The notes below the pieces were generated by a model. That model ran no database searches, was not told the DNA's origin, and was given only the letters and a program-made list of their open reading frames with translations. This document shows positions 1 through 9,644 of a stretch of DNA of 64,000 nucleotides, in pieces; the first letter of the stretch is position 1, and each line of letters begins with the position of its first letter. The stretch is taken from NCBI RefSeq assembly GCF_030269925.1, contig NC_085116.1:124001-188000 (forward strand), in the 5' to 3' direction. A program made the translations under genes and the position numbers. Origin of the DNA: Bombyx mori. Lineage: Eukaryota > Arthropoda > Insecta > Lepidoptera > Bombycidae.

Positions 1-1791
1 GTATTCCCGCCTCCGGCCCCCGGCTCGACGGCGACGGATCGGTGCGGAAAGGGAAGAGCTCTCCCTCTCTCGCTCCGCCGCCTCCTTCTGCGAGATGGTG
101 GACTCGCAGAAGTCGAGCATCGCCTTCCAGGACGCGTCGCTGCCGAGCATCGTAGCCACGACGCGCGGCAGCGAGAGGTCCTCTCCTATGACCGCGACGA
201 GGGCGGCGCGTTGCTCGTCGAATCCAGAGCAACGCGCCAGCGTGTGTTCCGCTGTGTCTTCCTCGTCGCGGTCCGCGCAGTGGTGGCACTGCGCCGTCGG
301 TTCCCTTCCGGCTATCTTAAAGAGGTACCGGCCAAAACACCCATGGCCGGTCAACATCTGCGTCAGCCGGAAGGTGAGGCATCCGCGGTCGCGGCCCACC
401 CAGTCCGCGAGGACCGGACGGACCGCCTCGACGGTACGGAGGCCGGCCGACGGGTCCGCCAAGCGGCGAGACCACGCCTCCAGCACGGACCGCCGAGATT
501 GGAGCCTCCGCGCTCGAACTACTCCTTCGCCGGGGCGCCCTTCCCCCCTAGAGCGGAGGTCGCTACGCCACCGGTAATCGGCAGCGAGCGCCTCCGCCTC
601 CAGGTCCCAGGGTGGCGCCCCGGCGAGCAAGCACGCCGCCTCGAAGGAGACGGTGCGGTATCCTCGGATCGCCCTGACCGCGATCGCGCGCTGCGGGCGT
701 CGCAGCGCCGCGACGTTCTCGCGGGTCAGGGCGTGGCACCATACGGGAGCGCCGTATAGTGCCATCGACCGCACCACCCCCATGTAGAGGCGGCGCGCCA
801 CCTGATCGGGACCCCCGACGTTTGGAAGGAGCCGGCTCAAAGAGCCGGCCGTTGCCATCAGCCGAGGGCCCAACTTCTCAAAGTGAGCGCGGAAGTTCCA
901 CCGACCGTCCAGTTCGAGGCCGAGGTACCGAAGACCGGTCACCCCGACCCCGACGCGGACGCCTCCGATCACGAGGTGGGCACCCACAGGCGGCGCTCGT
1001 CCCGGCCCGTGAAACATCAGGGCCTGGGTTTTGTCGAGCGCCACCTCGAGCCCCAACCGTCGGATCCTAGTGACGACGTGTGCCACGCCTGCGCACGCCA
1101 GACGGGCAGACTCCCGGTAGTCCCTCCCCGGAGCCACGACCAACGTGTCGTCGGCGTAACAGATTACGCTCAGCCCGGGGAGGGGTCCCCGAATGACGCC
1201 CCGCAGGACCCAGTCGTAGCCGATGTTCCACAGCAGGGGGCCCAGGACGGACCCCTGCGGAACACCGCGCTCGACGGGGAAGCGGTACATCACCCCACCG
1301 TGTCCGATGCACTGGATCGACCTGCCCTCGAGATAGGAGCCGATCAGTCGGCGGAGGTATGCGGGGACGCCGTGATACTCCAGCGCCCCCGCGATCACCG
1401 ACCAGGGCAGGGTGTTGAAGGCGTTCCTTACATCTAAGGATAACGCCATCGCCACCCCGCCCCGGGATACGGCTTCGTCGGAGAGGGCCCTCACGCGCAG
1501 AATCGCGTCGATAGTCGAGCGGCCCTCTCTGAAGCCGTATTGCTCCGCCGAAAGATCGGGACCCGTCTCAGTCAGGTGCCGGACGATGCGGGCCGCGACG
1601 ATCCTCTCGAGCATCTTGCCCGCTTCGTCCAGCAACACGATGGGGCGATAGCCCGCGGGTGAGTCCGCGGGGCGCCCGTCCTTCCGCAGAAGGACCAGTC
1701 TGCCCGTCTTCCATTTCGACGGGAACCGTCCCGACTCGAGGCACGCTTCGAAAAGCCCCCCGAGCCGGTCCCCTAGGGCCTCGAAGGCCAA
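1..1791 (-). mobile_element. SART-family retrotransposon, copy A (3' part, cut by window edge and 5'-truncated)
   Basis: The leftmost copy of the array. The window opens about 25 nt inside the ORF2 stop, so its 3' UTR lies outside. Homology to the other copies stops at 1791 and is followed by a 14-nt non-element stretch and the poly-T of copy B. This is a typical 5'-truncated non-LTR insertion. Confidence 0.93.
1..1791 (-). pseudogene. SART ORF2 fragment, copy A (RT and C-terminal zinc finger)
   Basis: By alignment to the 1082-residue ORF2 of copy D this covers roughly residues 479 to 1074. The endonuclease domain is missing. The reverse transcriptase with its YADD box and the C-X2-C-X10-H-X4-C finger are present. 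It has no start codon of its own and is a dead 5'-truncated copy. I saw no obvious internal frameshift but did not check every codon. Confidence 0.85.
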
Positions 1792-1826
1792 TGTCGGGGG
1801 GAACCTTTTTTTTTTTTTTTTTTTTT
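1792..1826. repeat. Junction A/B: 14-nt filler ending AACC plus poly-T(21)
   Basis: TGTCGGGGGGAACC (1792-1805) lies between the broken 5' end of copy A and the 21-nt poly-T tail of copy B (1806-1826). The final AACC can be a remnant of CCTAACC. The preceding ten bases match neither the element nor the telomere repeat and may be filler from 5'-end joining. Confidence 0.8.
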
Positions 1827-2085
1827 CGGGTAGAGGGCCGAACCTCCTACGAGGTCCCCGCGCAAAAGGGGCGCGCGGGGTATGTGAGACTCAACGATCT
1901 GCATGGTGTTGTGAGCAGACCGCGGGCCCAAGGATTTTAGGACCCACCCACTAAACGACTCCCCTGCACTCTTACACCCGACGTCCGATCCCCTCCGAGG
2001 TCAGAACCCGGATGAGGTAGGGGGGCTACCGCGGTCAACACTACAACCAGACGGCGCGGCTCACCCCAAGGACGCCCAGCCGACG

Positions 2086-2111
2086 GAGCCTTCGAGGCGA
2101 ATCGAAGGCTC
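2086..2111 (-). other. 3' UTR hairpin of SART (copy B)
   Basis: Perfect 10-bp inverted repeat GAGCCTTCGA / TCGAAGGCTC around a 6-nt loop GGCGAA. The same structure is present in every copy with a 3' UTR (for example 11652-11677 in copy D) and, with one mismatch, in the old relic at 57309-57334. SART1 reverse transcription is known to depend on its 3' UTR, so a role in template recognition is a reasonable inference. Confidence 0.6.
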
Positions 2112-4036
2112 TGAAACGTCGGCCGTCTCGGTACGGCAGCCCGTCGGGCCGCCCAGACGGTGCCGCTGGTGTCCCGGAATACCCCGCTGGACCAGAACCA
2201 GCCTGCCGGGTCGGGACGCGATACACCGTCGACCGGTCGCTCTAATCACTCCACGGCGGCGCGCTAGAGTGCTGGTAGCGCGCCGCGCGGCCTCACCCCC
2301 TCAGGTCGCCCCTTGACCTTCACCGGGGGGAGGCCGCCACCTACAGGGGCCGGGACGTACGGGCGTATTCCCGCCTCCGGCCCCCGGCTCGACGGCGACG
2401 GATCGGTGCGGAAAGGGAAGAGCTCTCCCTCTCTCGCTCCGCCGCCTCCTTCTGCGAGATGGTGGACTCGCAGAAGTCGAGCATCGCCTTCCAGGACGCG
2501 TCGCTGCCGAGCATCGTAGCCACGACGCGCGGCAGCGAGAGGTCCTCTCCAATGACCGCGACGAGGGCGGCGCGTTGCTCGTCGAATCCAGAGCAACGCG
2601 CCAGCGTGTGTTCCGCTGTGTCTTCCTCGTCGCGGTCCGCGCAGTGGTGGCACTGCGCCGTCGGTTCCCTTCCGGCTATCTTGTGCAAGTACCGGCCGAA
2701 ACAACCATGGCCGGTAAGCATCTGCGTTAGCCGGAAGGTGAGGCATCCGCGGTCGCGGCCCACCCAGTCCGCGAGAACCGGGCGGACCGCCTCGACGGTT
2801 CGGAGGCCGGCCGACGGGTCCGCCAAGCGGCGAGACCACGCCTCCAGCACGGACCGCCGAGAGTGGAGCCTCCGCGCTCGAACTACACCTTCGCTGGGGC
2901 GCCCTTCCCCCCTAGAGCGGAGGTCGCTACGCCACCGGTAATCGGCAGCGAGCGCCTCCGCCTCCAGGTCCCAGGGTGGCGCCCCGGCGAGCAAGCACGC
3001 CGCCTCGAAGGAGACGGTGCGGTATCCTCGGATCGCCCTGACCGCGATCGCGCGCTGCGGACGTCGCAGCGCCGCGACGTTCTCGCGGGTCAGGGCGTGG
3101 CACCATACGGGAGCCCCGTATAGTGCCATCGACCGCACCACCCCCATGTAGAGGCGGCGCGCCACCTGATCGGGACCCCCGACGTTTGGAAGCAGCCGGC
3201 TCAGAGAGCCGGCCGTCGCCATCAGTCGAGGGCCCAACTTCTCAAAGTGAGCGCGGAAGTTCCACCGACCATCCAGTTCGAGGCCGAGGTACCGAAGACC
3301 GGTCACCCCGACCCCGACGCGGACGCCTCCGATCACGAGGTGGGCACCCAGAGGCGGCGCTCGTCCCGGCCCGTGAAACATCAGGGCCTGGGTTTTGTCG
3401 AGCGCCACCTCGAGCCCCAACCGTCGGATCCTGGTGACGACGTGTGCCACGCCTGCGCACGCCAGACGGGCAGACTCCCGGTAGTCCCTCCCCGGAGCTA
3501 CGATCAACGTGTCGTCAGCGTAACAAATTACGCTGAGCCCGGGGAGGGGTCCCCGAATGACGCCCCGCAGGACCCAGTCGTAGCCGATGTTCCACAGCAG
3601 GGGGCCCAGGACGGACCCCTGCGGAACACCGCGCTCGACGGGGAAGCGGTACATCGCCCCACCGTGTCCGATGCACTGGATCGACCTGCCCTCGAGGTAG
3701 GAGCCGATCAGTCGGCGGAGGTATGCGGGGACGCCGTGATACTCCAGCGCCCCCGCGATCACCGACCAGGGCAGGGTGTTGAAGGCGTTCCTTACATCTA
3801 AGGATAACGCCATCGCCACCCCGCCCCGGGATACGGCTTCGTCGGAGAGGGCCCGCACGCGCAGAATTGCGTCGATAGTCGAGCGGCCCTCTCTGAAGCC
3901 GTATTGCTCCGCCGAAAGATCGGGACCCGTCTCGGTCAGGTGCCGGACGATGCGGGCCGCGACGATTCTCTCGAGCATCTTGCCCGCTTCGTCCAGCAAC
4001 ACGATGGGGCGATAGCCCGCGGGTGAGTCCGCGGGG

Positions 4037-4604
4037 AATATCGATGACATTCCGCCCGCATATAAAATCAGTCCGTGACCGTGCCGCGTTTATTCTCGGT
4101 AGACTCTACCCCATGATCTGTAAGCGGAGTAAAATGTCCCTTCGGAACAAGGTGACACTTTACAAAACTTGCATAAGGCCCGTCATGACTTACGCGAGTG
4201 TGGTGTTCGCTCACGCGGCCCGCACACACATAGACACCCTCCAATCCCTACAATCCCGCTTTTGCAGGTTAGCTGTCGGGGCTCCGTGGTTCGTGAGGAA
4301 CGTTGACCTACACGACGACCTGGGCCTCGAATCAATTCGGAAATACATGAAGTCAGCGTCGGAACGATACTTCGATAAGGCTATGCGTCATGATAATCGC
4401 CTTATCGTTGCCGCCGCTGACTACTCCCCGAATCCTGATCATGCAGGAGCCAGTCACCGTCGACGCCCTAGACACGTCCTTACGGATCCATCAGATCCAA
4501 TAACCTTTGCATTAGATGCCTTCAGCTCTAATACTAGGGGCAGGCTTAGGGACCCCGGTAACCGTACTCGTCGAACTCGACAAAGAGGTCGACGTGCAAC
4601 CTAA
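4037..4604 (+). pseudogene. Jockey-type ORF2 C-terminal fragment
   Basis: Open from the insertion point to a TAA at 4602-4604, about 189 residues. It contains the post-RT region typical of jockey elements: RNKVTLYKTCIRPVMTYAS, then an LQSLQSRFCRLAVGAPWFVR segment and an Arg-rich tail. The RT catalytic motifs are upstream of the truncation and absent. The family (BMC1-like) is judged by resemblance from memory, without a database search. Confidence 0.8.
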
Positions 4605-4850
4605 CCCATGCATCAGCCCGCTGAGTTTCTCGCCGGATCTTCTCAGCGGGTCGCGATTCCGATCCGGTAGTAGATTCATTCGCGAAACAATTGCTCTTGA
4701 GTTGTTAGGTCTCCTTCGGAGGCGCTCGGGCAGTTGTTAGCAAATCCCACCCCTCTTGGCTGAGCCTTTGCTCGCCCACCTGTCCTGGTGAAACTGGAAA
4801 GGCCTTCGGGCCACCAGTAAACTTTCAATCATAAAAAAAAAAAAAAAAAA
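4037..4850 (+). mobile_element. 5'-truncated jockey-clade (BMC1-like) LINE inserted in SART copy B
   Basis: An 814-bp + strand insertion ending in 18 A residues and flanked by a direct 10-bp duplication GTCCGCGGGG (4027-4036 and 4851-4860). The remainder is the last third of a LINE ORF2 and a roughly 250-bp 3' UTR. The body matches older fragments at about 50.6 kb and 55.0 kb. Poly(A), target duplication and 5' truncation are the signature of target-primed reverse transcription. Confidence 0.93.
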
Positions 4851-6409
4851 GTCCGCGGGGCGCCCGTCCTTCCGCAGAAGGACCAGTCTGCCCGTCTTCC
4901 ATTTCGACGGGAACCGTCCCGACTCGAGGCACGCTTCGAAAAGCCCCCCGAGCCGGTCCCCTAGGGCCTCGAAGGCCAAGCTCCAGACCCGGCCGTGAAC
5001 GCCGTCAGGGCCGGGGGCCGTGTCCTTCGCTCTCATTTTGGACACGGCCGCATGGATCTCCGCCCCCGTAATAGGGGGAGGGGGCTCCTCGGCAGCGGGA
5101 ACGCTGGGGCGACGTGGAGGTGTGCCCCACGTGGCGTCCATCTGGGGGGGCTCAAAGTCCCCCCCCGCTGCCGGCGGGAAAAGCGCGGAAACTATCTCCC
5201 GCAGCTGCCGAGGCTGGAGCCGCTCGGTCACCGGGAGCGCCCACGGCTGCAGTTTTCTGCGAACCATCTTGTATGGGCGCCCCCAGGGATCTTCGTCGAG
5301 CGACTCCAGGAGAGTCTTCATGCTCTGCTTCTTGGCCTCGCCGATGGCCAGCTGCAGCGCCGTCTGTTTTTGACGACAGTCAGCGTGCAGCCGGGCCGCC
5401 GTCTCCGCGAACGTAGCGTCGCGACGACGGCGGCGGCGGTGGCGTGCGCTCCGGCGGCGCGCCCTCACGCACTCCTCACGGAGTCTCGCGATCTCGGGCG
5501 ACCACCAGAACGCACCCCCACGTGGTGCTCGGGGGCCGACCCGGGGCATGGCGGCATCACAAATGTTTGCCATGGTGCCCCGGAACCAGTCGACCTCCGC
5601 ATCCACGTCCGCGAGCCGCGCGGGTTTTGGCGCCCACGCAGCAACAGCGGCCGCCTCCATCAGCAACTCCTTGTTCATCCGTTTCAAGGCCCACCTGGGG
5701 AACGAACGGGGCGCACCTTGCGGGAGCTCCTCCTCGCCGCGGGCGCCCGCGGCTGACGACGACAAGGAGGAGGCAGAGAGCTCGAATCGGACGTATCTGT
5801 GGTCCGAGAGCGTCTCCGCCCCCTCGAGTACGCGCCAGCCGCGGGTGCGGCGCACGGCGGACGGGGACGCGAACGTAACGTCCACGTGAGATTCCCCGTT
5901 CCACCGCACGCAAGTCGCGACCGTACCTCTGTTTAGAAGACAGAGGCCGGTCGCGATCGCCCACTCCGAAAGAGCCTCGCCTCGCGAATCCGTGCGGGGG
6001 GAGCCCCAAGCCATACACTTGGCATTGAGGTCCCCCGCGACGATGACAGGGCGGGACCCGAAGCGGTGCAAGAGCACCTCGAGCCCGCCCAGAAACCGCT
6101 CGAACTCGGCGAGGCTCCTGTTCGGAGAAAAGTACGCCCCGATCACGACGGTCCCGTCGATCCTAGCCGCGACGTACCCGGGTCCCCTGGCCACCATATC
6201 CAAGGGGGGTAACGCCGCGGACTGTCTAAGTACGATGGCCACGGAGCCGTCGACGTCCCCGATCCAGCAGTCCTGGTCGGTGGGGACGAAGTACGGCTCC
6301 GCGGCGACAGCGACGTCGATTGACCACTCCGCCATGGTGTGGACGAGGAGATCCTGTGCCCTGGCGGAGTGGTTCAAATTACTTTGGAGGAAGCGATGGA
6401 CGCAACCCA

Positions 6410-8770
6410 TTACGGGGCTACGTCCATCGCTCCCTCGTCTGTCCCGCCCTGCGGCTCGACAACAGCCGCGGCGGGAACTGACTCGCCGGCTGCCCTTGTT
6501 GCAGCCGGCTTCTTTTTCTTTCCGCCCCTCCTCGTTTTTGTAGAGGAGGGGGCAGATTTACACGCCGGGCCCCCGGCCCGGTGGTCGGCCTTCCTTTTGG
6601 CCGCGTCGCACAAGACGCAGTGCGGCGCGGCTGTGGTGCAGGAGGCTGCCTTGTGCCCCGGTTGGCCGCAGCGGAAACACAAGCCGCTGCGGTCCACGGT
6701 CGAGGGGCACTTGGCGAGGCCGTGGCCGGTGCCGAAGCACCGAAGACAGCGCCACGGCCTGGCATCCTGCAGCTGCACGTGGGCCACTACCCAGCCCACG
6801 CGCAGCCTTCCTGGGCTGTCGGAAGGCCGCCCCTGTGGAGGGGTGGCCAGGAGGGTCGCCGTTGCAATCGGGCAACGCGCCCACGCCGTCCGGGTACCAG
6901 AATATGTTTCCCGGAGCTCCCCGACTTTGACGTCGGCGAGGGCGCAGTTGCCCTGCGACGCGATGGCCGCGGCAACCTCCTCCTTCGTGGCGCACTCGTC
7001 GAGGCCCGTGATTTTGACTTCACCCATCTTCACGGGCCGCGCGATGCGCACCACCTCGGGGTCCGGCAGGATCTCCCTCAGCCGGGCCGCCAATTTTTCG
7101 GCCGCGGCGTTGGTGTTCGGGCCGGGGCACTCTATGAGACGGGCCCCGTTGGCCGTCTGCCGGACCTTGATGCCCCCCTCCACGCCGAGGGCGTCCACAT
7201 TCACGCCGCCGCGCGCCTGGGTCATCACCTCGTGGTAGGTGATGCCCTTTTCTTTGCCGGCGGGCAGCAGCTCCACTACCACTGCAGCCGACCGCGGGGC
7301 GCGCGGCCTCCTTCGTCCGTTTCGGCCCCTCGGCTCCGCTCGACCCTCTTGACGGGGAGCGGCGGCCGCAGGGGCGGGCTTGGGGCGCGGCGCAAGAGGC
7401 GCCGCCACCTTTTTGGGCCCGCGCCGCACCACCGTTGTCCAGGCCTCTTCCATATTGGCCGGGGCCGGGGGCAGCGGGCGGGGCTGGGGAGTCCGTGCCG
7501 GTTTGGCGGCGTTGACGCCTCCCTTCTTCTTTGTCCGGCTCCTGGCGGGCCCTGCCTTCGCAGGCTGGGGCGGAGCAGGAGCGGATGCCGGTTTCTTTGG
7601 GGGGGCAGATCTTGTTGCCCCCGAAGCTGCTGACCGCGAGACAGTCGCGGCGGGAATCCTCGCAGGTGTGGCTGTCTGTTTGGGGCCGCTATAAGTTTTA
7701 GCGACCACTGTTCTACGAGGTGCGGGCACAGGCGCGCTGCCTTTCACCTCATGGGCGAGGGGCGGTCTCGCCCGCTCCACTTTGGAGCTGCGCGCCTCCT
7801 GTATAAGGAGCTGCCGCCTCAGCTCCTCGACCTCAGTGAGGCCTTCTGCTTCGGGCGGAGGAGGGACAGGGGCGGAGCCGCGTTGCCGCTCGATGAGATC
7901 GGCAACCATTGTTCGCAGCTCGGCCATGTCGACGCGGAGCTGACCGTTCTCCGCCCGAAGCAGGCCATTCTCGGCCGATACTTGTTCGAGGCGGGTGTGC
8001 AGCAGAGCCACTTCCTGCCGCAAGCCCGCCGTCTCCGTCGTCGTGGTGCGGTCCACGACGTCCTGCAGCCTTTCCTCAAGTGTGGCGGCCGCAGATTTCA
8101 TGGCCGACACTTCTGAGCCCTTGAGGCCTGCAGTCGACTTGGCCGCGATGGTCTCAACTATTTTTCCAACGATTTTACACGATCGGAGGGGGTCAGAGGG
8201 ACCCACCAGCGTTAGGGATCGCTGTAGGCGCTCGATCTCTTCTAGTTTTCTATTTTTATTTTTTGCCTCACGGCAGGCGGCCCTGGACTGCGCCGAAGAG
8301 GCAGCGTCCAGTCCGCGAGACGACGGCTTGTCAAAGTCAATGGCGGGCGGCGCCGAAGCAGCCGCCGGCCCTTCCGCCAACGCCATGTACTTGGCGCTGG
8401 CAGGCTCTCCTTCCGACGAGTCGGACGGAGCGGAGGACGCCGGCTGTCGAGCCGACTTCCGCTTCCGCCGTGTCCGCTGTCGGGTGCTGTCCACAAACAG
8501 CGCTGGCGTCTCCCGCCCACTAGACGCGTCGCCCCTCGCGGAGCTCCGCGCCGAGTAGAGCGAGATAAGGCTCTCGCAGCGCTCGAGGCGCACGGTGGGG
8601 ACCCTGTCCCTTACGCGACCCGTGCTGTCGCCCCCTTCGTCGTGGCAATGTTTGCCCCCCCCAGAAACGGTGGGGCAGCGTGCGGCCGATCGCTCGACCG
8701 CACGGAGGGATTCTCCCCCCGCGGAGCGGGAGGTACCCTCCTGGGGTAATAACTTTTCTACATGTGCCAT
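6410..8770 (-). CDS. SART ORF1 gag-like protein, copy B (786 aa)
   Basis: Open from the ATG at 8770 (MAHVEKLLPQEG) to the TAA at 6412-6410. Features in order: Ser/Arg-rich N terminus, a heptad-like coiled coil around the segment LLHTRLEQVSAENGLLRAEN, a Pro/Ala/Lys-rich linker, a conserved gag core, and three zinc knuckles near the C terminus (two C-X2-C-X4-H-X4-C, then C-X2-C-X8-H-X6-C). Such proteins bind the element RNA and carry it to telomeres. The ORF is undamaged although ORF2 of the same copy is split. Confidence 0.92.
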   Translation of the reverse strand: MAHVEKLLPQEGTSRSAGGESLRAVERSAARCPTVSGGGKHCHDEGGDSTGRVRDRVPTVRLERCESLISLYSARSSARGDASSGRETPALFVDSTRQRTRRKRKSARQPASSAPSDSSEGEPASAKYMALAEGPAAASAPPAIDFDKPSSRGLDAASSAQSRAACREAKNKNRKLEEIERLQRSLTLVGPSDPLRSCKIVGKIVETIAAKSTAGLKGSEVSAMKSAAATLEERLQDVVDRTTTTETAGLRQEVALLHTRLEQVSAENGLLRAENGQLRVDMAELRTMVADLIERQRGSAPVPPPPEAEGLTEVEELRRQLLIQEARSSKVERARPPLAHEVKGSAPVPAPRRTVVAKTYSGPKQTATPARIPAATVSRSAASGATRSAPPKKPASAPAPPQPAKAGPARSRTKKKGGVNAAKPARTPQPRPLPPAPANMEEAWTTVVRRGPKKVAAPLAPRPKPAPAAAAPRQEGRAEPRGRNGRRRPRAPRSAAVVVELLPAGKEKGITYHEVMTQARGGVNVDALGVEGGIKVRQTANGARLIECPGPNTNAAAEKLAARLREILPDPEVVRIARPVKMGEVKITGLDECATKEEVAAAIASQGNCALADVKVGELRETYSGTRTAWARCPIATATLLATPPQGRPSDSPGRLRVGWVVAHVQLQDARPWRCLRCFGTGHGLAKCPSTVDRSGLCFRCGQPGHKAASCTTAAPHCVLCDAAKRKADHRAGGPACKSAPSSTKTRRGGKKKKPAATRAAGESVPAAAVVEPQGGTDEGAMDVAP

Positions 8771-9363
8771 TGTGTCATATTTCCTTTTTGATTAACCAGG
8801 GGTCGGTCCCCTGGGGTCTGGTTGGTACCCTTGGGACTGGACTCCCTCCAGCCATTCATCCCATCGCCGGGCACCAGAGCTTAGGATTGGGGCATTTTTT
8901 AAAGAGGTTTACGTCCTCGCGGCCCCGTGCCTCGCGGCAGCGGCCCCCGTCCCCCACACGGTGAGGATTACGGGTTGGCCGGCGGCCCGCCGAGTGCAAC
9001 GAGCAACACGACAGACCACCGCCCGACGCTCAAAAGAGCAACAACGACGAAGCCACGCCGGTATACCGGTACCCCCCTCTGGAGGGCGTGCCCCTGTAGC
9101 CGAAGCCGGGGACATGGCGACCAGCGGCCGGAAGATGCGTAAGCAACGCCGGCTCACTTCTCCATCGAAAGGCAGGCCAAAAGTGGCCCACCATCTCCCA
9201 TGGGTTACGTCCGAAACGGGTCGGACGTGACCCGAAGAAAACAAAAAAGGGGGAAGAAAGGGGACAAGAGAGGGAGCCCGAGTGTCTCCAGGAGGAACAC
9301 CCTTCAGCGAGTGAAGGGCGTGGAGAGCCCGCAACTCCCCCTGCTGGTTTTGGTCCGCGTCAT

Positions 9364-9460
9364 CCGATCTCTTTCGTTGCAAAGCCTAACTAGGCTACCC
9401 TACTCCTACACCTAGCCTACCTACCTAACACCTAGAAATCCTTGCAACGAAAAAGATCGG
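9364..9460 (-). other. Long 5' UTR inverted repeat with telomere-like loop (copy B)
   Basis: Arms CCGATCTCTTTCGTTGCAA (9364-9382) and TTGCAACGAAAAAGATCGG (9442-9460) pair at 18 of 19 positions. The 59-nt loop is rich in CCTA words (CCTAACTAGG, CCTAG, CCTAC, CCTAACACCTAG). The arrangement recurs in copies E, G and H. Function unknown. Confidence 0.65.
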
Positions 9461-9610
9461 ACGATACCCCTGGGAGTGGGACTGTTCCCAGAGGATCCCG
9501 TTATCCGCCACCTACGGACGCGCCCGGTGGAAGTCCAGCAAAACTCCCCCACAGACGGAGCCCCCGGCCACGCAGAGTGCGCGCCGGGGGGCCCGCCCAG
9601 GTCCCTCGGG

Positions 9611-9644
9611 ACCTTTTTTTTTTTTTTTTTTTTTTCTTTTTTTC
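9611..9644. repeat. Junction B/C: ACC plus interrupted poly-T
   Basis: Only ACC (9611-9613) remains between the 5' terminus of copy B and the tail of copy C. The T tract 9614-9644 has a single C at 9637. Confidence 0.85.

Larger units (their letters stand above)
2341..6410 (-). pseudogene. SART ORF2, copy B, disrupted by a jockey-clade LINE
   Basis: The start is the ATG at 6410-6408, overlapping the ORF1 stop as TAATG. The N-terminal part (endonuclease and linker, up to the LLRKDGRPAD stretch just before the RT fingers) reads to the insertion at 4851. The C-terminal part (RT, zinc finger) resumes at 4036 and ends at 2341. Apart from the inserted LINE and the duplicated GTCCGCGGGG the two halves line up with the 1082-residue intact copies, so the break is secondary to an otherwise well-preserved frame. 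Confidence 0.92.
1827..9610 (-). mobile_element. SART-family retrotransposon, copy B (full-length ends, interrupted by a LINE)
   Basis: Runs from the 3' end at 1827 to the common 5' terminus, sense CCCGAGGGAC, at 9610. Removing the 814-bp LINE and its 10-bp target duplication leaves about 6.96 kb. Order on the sense strand: 5' UTR (9610-8771), ORF1 (8770-6410), ORF2 (6410-2341, split), 3' UTR (2340-1827), poly(A). Confidence 0.94.

Noticed and set aside
883..1437. Recurrent 184-codon + strand ORF opposite the RT region in A, B, D, E, G and H
   Set aside because: Its conservation follows from conservation of the RT on the other strand; no start context or motif supports translation.
9364..9460. 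CRISPR-like or tRNA-like structure
   Set aside because: Only one inverted repeat per element, no spacer array, and no tRNA fold. This is a eukaryotic genome.
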